NCBI GenBank assembly: GCA_029204225.1
Contig: CM055094.1
Location: 26,796,541 to 26,860,540, forward strand
Direction: 5' to 3'
Length of the DNA: 64,000 nt
Origin: Diphasiastrum complanatum
Lineage: Eukaryota; Streptophyta; Lycopodiopsida; Lycopodiales; Lycopodiaceae
In this document: positions 1 to 10,589 of the stretch, one piece after another
How positions within the stretch are numbered: position 1 is the stretch's first letter
Layout: each line of letters begins with the position of its first letter
The notes under the pieces: model-generated
The model's database searches: none
What the model was told of the DNA's origin: nothing
The model's input: only the letters and a program-made list of their open reading frames with translations
Translations under genes and position numbers: made by a program

Positions 1-2
1 AG

Positions 3-826
3 AAAGCTAGACACAGGAGAGAAAAGGTTTACTGTTGTTTTGTGGACATCAGAAAAGCCTTTGATTGTGTCCCACGCTCCTTACTCATCCAGAGACTCCG
101 AGACCTGGGTTTCTCCACAGATATTATTCTAGCCGTCATGGCTCTCTATGAGAGGGTTTTGGGTTGCTTTCGTCATGGTAGTGGCATTTTTGAGCATATC
201 TGGAGTACTATTGGGGTTAAGCAGGGATGCTCTCTCTCACCAGTTCTCTTTGGATTTTATATTGACGAGCTAGAGCAGGTAATCTCTCAGTGTGGTGGGG
301 ACGGTTGTCGGCTTGGAGACATTCTGATTGCCATCCTTCTCTATGCGGATGATGTGGTACTAGTCTCCCATACCAGAGAGGGACTACAGAGACAGTTGGA
401 TTGCCTACACACCTTTTGCACTCAGTGGAGTTTAGGGGTGAACCTCTCGAAGACCAAAGTCATGGTCTTCAATACATCTCGAGCTTTCATGCAACGCTAG
501 GAGCTTACCTTTGATGGACAGTCCCTAGAGGTGGTCTCTTCATACACTTACCTGGGTGTGCTCTTCTATAGTCCTACCTTCAGTATGAGACATGCAGCTA
601 CTTCTAGACTTGGGAAGGGCCACTCTTCCCTAGTCCAGCTGCAGAGATTCTGCTTCCGTAAGTCTATTCGGGATGCCCCGAGTAAGTGCAGACTGTTTGA
701 CTTCTTCGTCACCCCTTTAGCCTTGTATGCGGTAGAGATATGGTGTACAGGACTATCATCTTCACACTGGTCCAGCATTTCACGCTTACAGACCACCATG
801 TTAGCTCGCATGATTTGAGCAAAGTT
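3..826 (+). pseudogene. LINE reverse transcriptase fragment (ORF2), one internal stop
   Basis: The frame is open from the window edge. It shows RT motif A (CCFVDIRKAFD, near 33-65), motif B (GVKQGCSLSPVLFGFYIDEL) and motif C (LLYADDVVLVS, near 337-370). A TAG at 498-500 interrupts the frame, which then resumes in register with a typical LINE RT tail (VSSYTYLGVLF, then the thumb and connection region). The frame ends at a TGA at 816-818. Homology to the LINE copies further on breaks off near 826, where minus-strand Copia sequence starts. There are no LTRs, and this is an ordinary non-LTR RT arrangement. It lies in a VPS50 intron in the sense orientation. Confidence 0.85.
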
Positions 827-1640
827 AATATGCTCACAAAAAATATCTTCTAGCCACAAATTATTTCTTCCAATACTCCCTCTTAATGTGGTTCTAGAAA
901 TATTTGAATTTTTTAGTAAGTGTCCTTGGTGAGATGTAATAACCATGTATTATTGCTATATAGCAATGTATCATCAACATACAAAGTTATTATAACAAAA
1001 GATTTATCAATCATTTTGCAATAGACGTTAGAATCAGCTATGCTTGGAATAATGCCATTATGCAGAAATCAATTTATTCTTTGAAACCCCACCCTAGGCG
1101 ATTGCTTAAGCCCATATAGAGCTTTATGTAATTTGCACACATGTTCTTCTTTCTCTTTGACAACATAGCTTCCGGTTGAGACATATAAATGTCCTCCTCA
1201 ATTACTCCATTCAGGACAATTGTTTGTACATCCATCTAATATACTTCCAATTCTTCAATTGCAGCATATGACAATAACATTCAAATTAAAGCTAACTTTA
1301 TCATTGGATTGAATTTCTCTTGATAATCCACATTTGAAATCAAAGTATCCTTTTGCAACCAATCTTGCTTTCATTCCATCTGCCTTATACTTGACTTTGA
1401 ATATCCATTTGCAAGAAATAACATCTCTACCTTCTTGGAGCTTTGCAATCGACCATGTTTGATTCTTCAGTAACAAGTTTTATTCCTTGTTCATTGCTTG
1501 CTTCCATTTCTCTGCATTTGGATGTGTTAGGGCTTCATGAACAACTGTTGGTTCTTTTACAAAAGAACATGAGGTAATCTCGTCAATAAACATTCTTGGT
1601 GGTTCCGTTACTCTAGTGATCTTCTTACAATAAACTTATT
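827..1640 (-). pseudogene. Ty1/copia reverse transcriptase remnant with polypurine tract and LTR stub
   Basis: Read on the minus strand, 1476-1255 gives the start of a Copia RT (LLKNQTWSIAKL, CKWIFKVKYKADG, KARLVAKGY). Lower coordinates give KLHKALYGLKQSPR and then LYVDDTLLYSN near 970-950, the YVDD catalytic box. The frame is broken several times and the RNase H is missing. Downstream of the YVDD box an AAGAGGGAG polypurine-like stretch is followed by TATTGGAAG, probably the first bases of a 3' LTR, cut off at 827 against the LINE. Family assignment is secure; the LTR stub is inferred. Confidence 0.75.
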
Positions 1641-2160
1641 TTTTTATTTTTTTTTTGAGGGCATCGTTCCAGAACAGAACGCGTTCCCAAACGCGTTTTG
1701 TTCCCAAACGCGTTCCGTTCCGGAACGGGCAACTAAGACACAGAGTTTGTATTATCAAGCTTCTTCTTCAAATATGAGGGAACATGTACAAAAGCTATGC
1801 ATTCAAACACCTTCAAATGCTTAATGGAAGATTTAGATTCTATCCATACTCATATAGTGTCACATTGTGTAGTGCATTTTTTAGGTTTCATTTTTTCAAG
1901 TGGATTTTCAGCTTCATGGGTCCCATTCTTAGCGAAATCTATTCCTAAATATACCCCAAACGATCCCTAAAACAGGTTGTGTTTATATTTTGTTGGACAG
2001 TTTTATTCCTTGTTCATTGCTTGCTTCCATTTCTCTGCATTTGGATGTGTTAGGGCTTCATGAACAACTGTTGGTTCTTTTACAAAAGAACATGAGGTAA
2101 TCTCGTCAATAAACATTCTTGGTGGTTGTGTTACTCTAGTGGATCTTCTTACAAATTCTT
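1480..2160. repeat. Duplicated Copia segments (1480-1620 = 2005-2150; 1745-1990 = 2364-2600)
   Basis: Two blocks of the Copia remnant occur twice in direct orientation. The RT-linker block at 1480-1620 recurs at 2005-2150 almost base for base. The integrase-tail block at 1745-1990 recurs at 2364-2600. The spacing differs (about 525 versus 619 bp) because the first copy has lost the linker seen at 2160-2350 and carries other sequence at 1640-1740. Confidence 0.85.
1650..1735. repeat. GTTCC/CGTT-rich insert inside the Copia duplication
   Basis: This GC-rich patch sits in AT-rich surroundings. It is built from repeats of GTTCCCAAACGCGTT and of GTTCC/GGAAC in both orientations. It replaces the linker found in the other copy of the duplication. 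It resembles the subterminal repeats of a small DNA transposon end, but no partner terminus was found. Confidence 0.5.
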
Positions 2161-2234
2161 TGTTGAATTCTTTCGTCATCATTTGATTGCATCTTCTATA
2201 GAAACATTTTCTCTTTCCATAGGAGTTGGAACAA

Positions 2235-2600
2235 TTATTGATAAGGGTAGATTATAGAATTGATGCTCAATGAAGACAACATCTTCACTAACAAAGGATA
2301 TTGTTGATACCAGATCATAAACTTTATATCCTTATGATCAGTAGAGTAGCCAATGAAGATGCACACACAGTTTGTATTATCAAGCTTCTTCTTCAAATAT
2401 GAGGGAACATGTACAAAAGTTATGCTTTCAAACACCTTCAAATGCTTAATGGAAGATTTAGATTCTGTCCAAACCTCCACAGTGTCACATTGTGTAGTGC
2501 ATTTTTTAGGTTTCATATTTTCAAGTGGATTTTCAGCTTCATGGGTCCCATTCTTAGCAAAATCTATTCCTTAATATACCCCAAACGATCCCTAAACAGG
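2235..2600 (-). pseudogene. Ty1/copia integrase C-terminal remnant
   Basis: On the minus strand the reading passes through HLKVFESITFVHVPSYLKKK and FIGYSTDHKD. These match the conserved Copia integrase tail, in which a capsule of hydrophobic residues is followed by the GYS...K motif. There is no intact catalytic core. It belongs to the same decayed element as the RT at 827-1640. A second, partial copy of this stretch lies at 1745-1990. Confidence 0.7.
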
Positions 2601-2602
2601 TT

Positions 2603-3009
2603 TTGTTTATATTTTGTTTATATAAATATACTCCAAACGATCCCCAAACAGGTTTCGTATATAAACAAAATAACTCACCGGGAGGTCCAAGAATTGCCAT
2701 CTTAGGCATAAGCTTTCAGTATCTCAATTGCTAGTTTTAACTCCATTGTTACACTTTAGAGTATTGACATTGGAGTTTTCATTTGTGGATGAGGTTGATT
2801 GTCTTAAAATTGAGCATACTAAAAAGCCTTATGATACAAAGTTTTGCTTCAGGATCTTTTCTCATAATATGTACAAGTTCTATAAAGGAGATATATATTC
2901 CCATTGGTATTTTTTTCAAGAAAAATTATATTCCTGAATTTGCTGTTTTTTGAGTAATGTTTCATTTCTTGGCCGTCCGAGCCAATCTTTTAACCCATTT
3001 TGGTTGTAG
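2603..3009. other. VPS50 intron sequence, no gene seen
   Basis: This is AT-rich intron sequence. It contains two copies of a CCAAACGATCCC-AAACAGGTTT motif near 2580-2660, with a third copy at 1958-1982. No coding sequence is recognisable. Confidence 0.5.
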
Positions 3010-3072
3010 GTATGTTGACCGGGTAGCCAATGCAAAGTGGGAGCTGAAGGATTTAGGCATGGAGCATAACGG
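3010..3072 (+). CDS. VPS50: VPS50 exon (YVDRVANAKW...)
   Basis: The acceptor is TTGGTTGTAG before 3010 and the donor is GTGACAC from 3073. The first base completes a codon from an upstream exon not found in the window. The last two bases (GG) are completed by the A at 4030 to give Gly. Confidence 0.8.
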
Positions 3073-3246
3073 GTGACACTTTGTAACTTGCCCAACATTT
3101 GTCATATCATTTTGAGGAATATTTGAACAATGCCATAGATTATTGTACTTGTATTCAAGGGAAGATTATGAATTCTTGACCTTCTTCGAAGAGAAGTATG
3201 AGGTGGACAATTAAAAAAGGATCACCTATAGTATAGCCTCTTTTGC

Positions 3247-3329
<83 letters not shown>

Positions 3330-6300
3330 TTATTGATGTCTTTTAGGTTTCCAAAATAGTACATAAGACTAAAAGAGCAAATGATGTGCTAACTCTATCT
3401 AGCTAAAGAACTATTCTAATATCTAGCGGACATATGAAGAAGAACTATATGTATCATAATAAGCTGCATTCATGCATTATGGAATATCAAAGTCAGCTGC
3501 AAATCAACACATTTTGGATGAAATAGAGAGAGAGAGAAAGAAAAAAAGAGCTTTATTTACGTCATTTCCATGCCAAAAGGCATGTAAGACAAAAAGTACA
3601 TATGTAGTATGAAGTGTGGTGGAAATAGGAGTGTGTAAAACTTCTCCGGTAACAATAAAGAAAACATATATGAAATGTAGCTACTAAAAACAGCTATCAA
3701 TATCTGATAGCATCTGATCGCTCTATGGAAAATTTATCTGATTAAAGAATAGTGGTCCTAATAAAAAATAACCTCTTTTGTTTTATTTATTTGGTAACAT
3801 GTTTCAGGTTGTGAAAAAATATCTTTCTTAGCTGCTATGATAACAGAACATGTATGTCTTTCTCACAATGGACATAGCCTAAACTTCTTTAGTCTATCAT
3901 TTTGCTTCCACTTGCACAGGTTTTTGCTATGTATCAACTTTGCTAAGTGCATTGGCCAGCTAGCAAACTTGTTCTTTACTAGGTAATTAATATCTTTATT
4001 GTTACACTGTTTGTTCTTTTGTTTTACAGATATATTGATTTGTTGCTTGGAGAGTACAAGCAATACACTAACAAACTAGGCCATGCAGGTATTAGTAAGG
4101 AGGTACGAATTGGTGTCTTTTTCTAACTTCTTCTTGTTGTTAAAGTCATTGTGCTAAACATTTTGAGCATTGTTGATTCTGTTTTCTTCTTATATTGTTA
4201 TGTTTTAGATAGCATGCACACCACTATTGTGTATCTCCGATGTTTCTACAAAAAGTATTCCAAGAAGCTTGAAAGTAAATGTTGTCGTCACAAACACTAT
4301 GTGCCCTTCTATTTTATTTTGATATGCTTTAAAGGTTGTAACCCTTGTACAACATTTTCTCCACTCCAGTTTAATCTATGATGTATTTCTATCAATGAGT
4401 GAAATTGCCCAATCAAACTTTTCTTTGAAGTTTGGGACAATTGCCGTGCTAAATACCCATGGCAAGGAATATTCCACCGGTTTTACATTGGAGGTAGTAA
4501 GTGATATAAGAACATGATGTTTAAATGAAACACTCAGCCACTAGTTTCTGTCATATAAGGTTGTCCATCAAAAAAGCATGTCCTATTATCCAAGATGTAA
4601 CTGACAAGAGAAATTAACCAACAAAGTACTCCTATTATCACAACAAAATGGTCAAAGCAACATGCTTAAATTGGGAACACAAACTACATGTTGCTCTATG
4701 GCCATGCAGGACCCCAAATCCAAAACTTCTCTCCAAACACGATGGTCTGGAAGTGCACCGCATCTACACTGATACCCTTGAAGTCCTGAAAGCCATCACT
4801 AGCATCCATCCTCCGTAAATTTTCATACTACTAGTAATCGCTCCAGAACCAAGAATTAGTAGGCAAAGCGGGTGGGTGCTTGCTTCTTCAGGTCGACGAG
4901 CAGCGAGAAAGTGCGAAACAAGGCCAGCACCTGCTTCTTTTTGGCGACGAAGTTGGCCCCCCCTGCTTTCTCTTCTCCACTCTCACTTTCTTCCTCCTCT
5001 TCTTCTTCTCTATCTTCTGCTCTTCCTTCCTCTCTTTCATCTTCTTCTTCTTCCACCTCTTCTTCATCTTCATCGATCTCCAATCCTATCAATCTGGCCA
5101 TTCCTATCGGCCTCCTTCCTATTCCTATTTCCCAAGAATCCACAGCTCCCCCATCTACAGCACTCATCCCATACACTCCCTGCAAATCAACCGAACTATT
5201 TTCCTCCTAGGAAGCTGACCAAATGAAAGTGGATTTCGAGCTTTTGAAACAGGAACTTTCACAACTGAAGGGAATAGTGGTCACCCTACTCAAGGAAAAG
5301 AGCTTGTTGCAGTCCAAAGTTCCCTCATTACAACAAGTGATCAATACTAAACAAGTTGCGGCCTCGGAATCGGCTACCACCATGATACGGGAGCTCGAAA
5401 ATAAGATTGAACAACATAAAGAAGAAATCCTCTTATGGGCAGTAGTATTGAAGAAAGGCACCAAGCCTAGCGCTCCCATTTCCTCGGTCATCTCAGCCAC
5501 CATTTCGGAAGAGCGGTCAAGGCAACAAAAGGCCCATAACATCAGAGTTTGTGGGATACCAGATACACTAGATGCCATTGTCGAAGCCACGAGGTTTCTC
5601 GAGACCACCCTCGGACATGTGACAGATGGATTAGACGCAGTCTGGAGGACCACCCGAGATGCAGCTACATTGATCATCCACTTCACATCCCTAGCCAGTC
5701 GTAGAGAGGCTTTACAATATAGGGCCAAACCCTGCGGCACCACCAGATACATGGACGATGACCTCAATTATATCCAGGTGGAGGAGAGGCGTAAGGCCTT
5801 TCAGGAAGCTAGAAAGTCAAGCATACGAGTCATATACAGGGATGGACGAGTGCATCGTATGGGTAGCGCTCATGATGGTTCCCATAGTTAGGGATCTGGG
5901 GTGCCCGAGGTTGGGAGCACCCCGGGGCCCCATCCACCCCACCTTCGGATTGGAGTGTGGAATTGTGCCAACATACATTCATCTTCTACCGCAGGGGATT
6001 CTATATGCGGCAGAGGCATGGTGTACAGGTCTCCCCTCTTCGCACTGGGCTAGTCTTTCACGATTACAGACCACTTGGTTGATTCGAGCGAAGCCTTCTG
6101 TTCCACATGAGATTCTCCTGGCTGAGTTTGCAGTTCCACCTATACAGATCGAGGCAGCTCTTCAACTCATTACCTATATACAGAGGGTACAGGCGTTACC
6201 AGAGATAGACAGACGATACATACAGATTGCACTATCCTCCTCACAGGATCAGAGGGCGATATCATTGCCTGCTTCGAGACATGCCTACCACTCTACGCTC

Positions 6301-6860
6301 TCTCATAGCCTATGAGGACCCACGATATGTCGCTCTGATGGTACGCGAGATGTTCATATTGCGGAGAGATCTATATCCCAGCATTTTACCTCACAGCCAT
6401 TGATTACTTCCTTCTTTACTAGGCGGAGATCGCGTGATTTAGTGCCTGAGGATGAGGATTATGACGACGACGAGGATGGTAGCCGCTTACGTGCTCATAG
6501 AGATCAGAGACAGTGTACTTCCCATCACGTTACTGTCAGGCTCACCAGACATCCTACGCGGAGACGTACTACTACACATGCTCATGCTCCTAGACGATGC
6601 CAGCAGGCTCCAGTGCTCTCATATGTTGCGGCTCGCATTACATCTTTCTACAGCACCAGCATCAGCACAGTCTTGACATCTTGATATGGATACATAGGAT
6701 TATTATGCGCACACACTCTCGCATACATGTCTCTAGTTTGCACTAGATGTTTTCTTTCTTACAGTTTTGGAGACGTTTTATACGCTCCACGGTTACTAGT
6801 TACTTGACATGTACTTCATTAGTCTTATATGCCTTTTGGCATGGAAAAGACATCAAAAAA

Positions 6861-6926
<66 letters not shown>

Positions 6927-8946
6927 TCTCTCTCTCTCTCGCGATGGTCTGAGGCTATGGTGGCGCTGAGGCTGCTCCCTTGCTGAGGATGCTCCATCGC
7001 CCTCCTGGCTACCTGCTCCATCGTTGAGGCTGCCCTCCTGGCTATCTGCTCCATCGCAGCAATCGAAGAGTTCTTGGGCCGACATGCTCACGGGATCTAA
7101 GCACGTTATTTCTGAATCTATTCAAGAACATCAAAAAAGAGATCTCAAGGCCCTCAATGTCAGAGTTAGGGGAGCTTCTTTTGCGGGTAAGGACCTCGTG
7201 ACTGAGGCAAATGCTTTCATTCATTCCACCTTTGGTCTCAAAGAGGATGTCATATCTGCTGCTTGGGTGGGTAAGCTCCAATCCACTACAGCGTTTCTGC
7301 GTTTCAAGGATCAAGGTTACAAGCCGATTCGAATCGGGCGATTCGAACCAATTCGAAATGGCTAGCTCGGTTCGAATCGGGAAAAGGTTCGAACATTTTT
7401 TTAAATTGATTCTAACTTTGAACCTCCATTCTAACATGCCGATTCTCTGAAAATCTGAAATTTCCCCCCTATTATTTCTGCTTTTCTTTTGAGATTCGAA
7501 AGAGATGAGGGGTTTTTTCAAATCATTTGGTAGGAGCTTAATACAAGGTTCTAGTCTTTTGTTTAACGATTCAAATAAGATTGAGATAACAAAAAAACAC
7601 TATCATCCATTCTTGATTAGATCCAAGGCTGCCAGAAACCATGAGGGCCAAAAATGCAGCAGAACCGGTTCGAACCAGTACCTAACGATTCGGTGGTTCA
7701 AGAACCGCGGTTTGATGCAACCTTGTTGACAAGGATGCTTTGCTTCGTCAAAAGGTTCTACGTAAAAAAGGTTGCCTGAAGGGATCTACTATTTTTATGG
7801 ATGAAGACTTGATGCCCATTCAATGGATTGAGAGAAAGAAAATTGTCGTAGATGCTAAGGCCAACAGTTTACGGGCTCTCTTTTGAGACGGACGGCCTGT
7901 CTTAAAATTGCAGAACTTAAAATCTCAGATTCTTCTCCATCTCCTACGTGAGAGATGTTTGAGCTACAGTTATTTATTTCCTCTCCTGTGTGAGAGATGA
8001 GCTTTTCTACATAGCGAATTATGTTTTAATTTAGTTTTCTGTTGACGGCATTGTTTCGTCCAAGTTCCATTTCTTATGATGTACTCGTTTTGTCTTATAC
8101 ACCTTTTGGCATTGAAAAGACGTTAATAAAGCTCTCTCTCTCTCTTGCCTATTCTTCCAGTTTATCTTACACAGACGCTATCTTTTGGTCTGAGATATCG
8201 TATAGGACAGCTTCGAGTCTCTTCTCATCAGCTTGCTATCGAGACAGGTAGATACACAGACACTCCCAGATTGCAGCGGATATGTCAGCTTTGTTCTCTT
8301 CAGGAGGTGGAAGATGAGTTTCATTTCATCTTTCGCTGCCCAGTATACTATGAGATTAGAGGACGATACCATTGTTTATACCGAAATATTCCCCTCACGT
8401 TGAGCTCCTTCCTCGAGTATTCAGATGCTAGATGTGTGGGTCTTCTTTTGAGAGAGATGTATATTTTACGAGCTTCACTTCTACCTACGCTCTCAGATAT
8501 GGATTCCAGTCAGGCTCACATTACTCAGTTCTTCCAGAAGCGAGACAGAGTGGATATTTCGGTTGCGGATTTTGACGTCCCCGTCCGAAGATCGAAGACA
8601 CAGAGAGTTTCGGCTCGATCCAGTGCTACTAGATCTTCATACGCCTCCCACCAGCCTACATCACGACCCACTACTACCATCACTCATTACTTTCAGCTTG
8701 CTCGTAGCTAGTTTTCCTCCGCGGAGCAGGTGGTTAAGCTCTTGCTTTGTACCCTCACCAGCTGGTGGTCAAGCTTGGATACTTTTTCTCTTAGAGACAG
8801 AGAGATCGATATTTTAGTTTTAGTTTTACTGTCTTTTCATTGGTAAATAAGTCCTTATGCGGACAATGCTTCTCACATTTTGTACTCTCTTTTGTCTTAT
8901 GTGCCCCTGGGCACCAAAAGACGTTAATAATAATAATTCTAATTCT

Positions 8947-9025
<79 letters not shown>

Positions 9026-10515
9026 TGTTCAGGTAGGGAGATTTTGTTTCCGGAAGTCCATCCAGGATGCTCGCAGTAAGTGTCGCCTCTTTGATACCAT
9101 TGTCACCCCCACGGCTCTATATGCGACAGAGGCATGATGTACAGGTCTTCCCTCTTCACACTGGGCCAATCTTTCACGACTACAGACCACTATGCTAGCA
9201 CGGTTGATCCCAGCAAAGCCTTCTGTTCCACATGAGATTCTCCTGGCCGAGTTTGCAGTTCCACCTATTCAGATCGAGGCAGCTCTTCAACTCATTACCT
9301 ATACACAGAGGATACAGGCGTTACCAGAGATAGACAGACGATACATACAGATTGCACTATCCTCCTCGCAGTGTCTTCATGGTCAGGGCTACAAATTATC
9401 ATGGTTCTTCTAGGCATCCCACCTCCCACTTGAGTCATTTGGTATTTCCATCACAGAGCTTCCCTCAAGCATCCATCAGTACATCAGACGATCCCTTTAT
9501 CGCGCGTATCTAGAGCGGACTTGGCATAACCAGCTAGGGGTTAAGCCAGCTTTCTACCGGACACATTTCTTGGAGCTGGATGCATCTGGGACCCCGGTCA
9601 TGCCACGCTACTTGGAGTCTGGACTATCACATTGCCTCAGATTCACACTGGGACAACTCAAGGTGTCTTCTCATCAGCTAGCTATTGAGGTCGGGGGTGT
9701 GTTTGTTGGCTATAGTGAAGTAAGCAAGGCTTACAAAGTCTACATTCCTTCAACAAGAAAAGTTCTCATTTTCATGCTATTCCTAGAGAGGAGCGGATTT
9801 GCCAGTTATGCTCTCTAGGTGAGGTGGGGTCTGAGGAGCACTTTATCTTTAGTTGCCCAGTGTACTATGAGATCAGAGGGCGATATCATTGTCTGTTTCG
9901 AGACATGCCTACCACTCTACGCTCTCTCATAGCCTATGGGGACCCACGGTGTGTCGCTCTGATGGTACGCGAGATGTCCATACTATGGAGAGATTTATAT
10001 GGGACACCCCATCATCTTACCTCACAGCCATTGATTACTTCATTCTTTACTAGGCGAAGATCGCGTGATTTAGCGCCTGAGGAGGAGGATTATGACGACA
10101 ACGAGGATGACAGCCGCTCACATGCTCATAGAGATCAGAGACAGTGTAGTTCCCACCACCACGTTACCACCAGGATCACCAGACATCCTACGCAGAGACG
10201 TACTACTACACATGCTCACACTCACAGACGACGCCAGCAGGCTCCAGTGCCTTCTCATGTTGTGGCTCACATTACATCTTTTTACAGCATCAGCACAGCA
10301 GCAGCAGCAACAACAGCACAGTCTTGACATCTTGACATGGATACATGTGATTATTATGCGCGCACACTCTCGCAGACGTGTCTATTTTAGTTTGTACTAG
10401 ATGTTTTCTTTATTATAGTTTTGGAGACGTTTTATACGCTCGCATGGTTACCACATACTGGACATGTACTTCATTAGTCTTATATGCCTTTTGGCATGGA
10501 AAAGACATTAATAAA

Positions 10516-10589
<74 letters not shown>

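Larger units (their letters stand above)
4860..6940 (+). mobile_element. LINE copy 1 of array: ORF1, start of endonuclease, ORF2 tail, (CT)n
   Basis: This is a non-LTR retrotransposon with its middle missing. ORF1 runs 5223-5891 and is described separately. In the same frame, LRIGVWNCANI (5943-5975) is the typical start of the LINE AP-endonuclease. About 30 bp later the sequence jumps into the end of ORF2 (YAAEAWCTGLPSSHWASLSR). A second deletion at about 6246 removes roughly 500 bp relative to the copy at 9.0-10.6 kb. The 3' end has the hairpin ATGCC-TTTT-GGCAT (6829-6842), then AAAAAAGC, then the CT tract 6865-6940. The element cannot encode RT and could only have moved in trans, unless the deletions came after insertion. 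Confidence 0.8.
9024..10587 (+). mobile_element. LINE copy 4 of array: ORF2 C-terminal half, 3'UTR, (CT)n
   Basis: It begins within two bases of the CT tract of copy 3, at the point matching 645 of the LINE at the window start. ORF2 is readable but broken: a TGA near 9137, a TAG at 9411, a 71-bp foreign insert at 9696-9766, then the zinc knuckle region (CQLCSLGEVGSEEHFIFSC). The tail has QPLITSFFTRRRSRD at 10025 and an Asp/Glu- then His/Arg-rich end at 10327. The 3' end has hairpin ATGCC-TTTT-GGCAT (10484-10497), GACATTAATAAAGC and a CT tract 10520-10587. Confidence 0.82.

Noticed and set aside
4872-5226. Three overlapping Ser-, Leu- and Phe-rich plus-strand ORFs
   Set aside because: All arise from one polypyrimidine stretch read in three frames. 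At most one, in the ORF1 frame, could be the LINE ORF1 leader.
5207-5767. Minus-strand ORF of 186 codons
   Set aside because: It is the complement of LINE ORF1, which has a matching homologue at 7.1-7.9 kb on the + strand.
6747-7091. Long Leu-Ser or Arg-Glu repeat ORFs over CT/GA tracts (also at 3.2, 8.9, 10.5, 40.3 and 49.2 kb)
   Set aside because: They are translations of dinucleotide repeats in either direction and carry no independent coding evidence.
7042-7521. Minus-strand ORF of 159 codons
   Set aside because: It crosses the LINE ORF1/MITE boundary on the opposite strand, so it cannot be a conserved gene.
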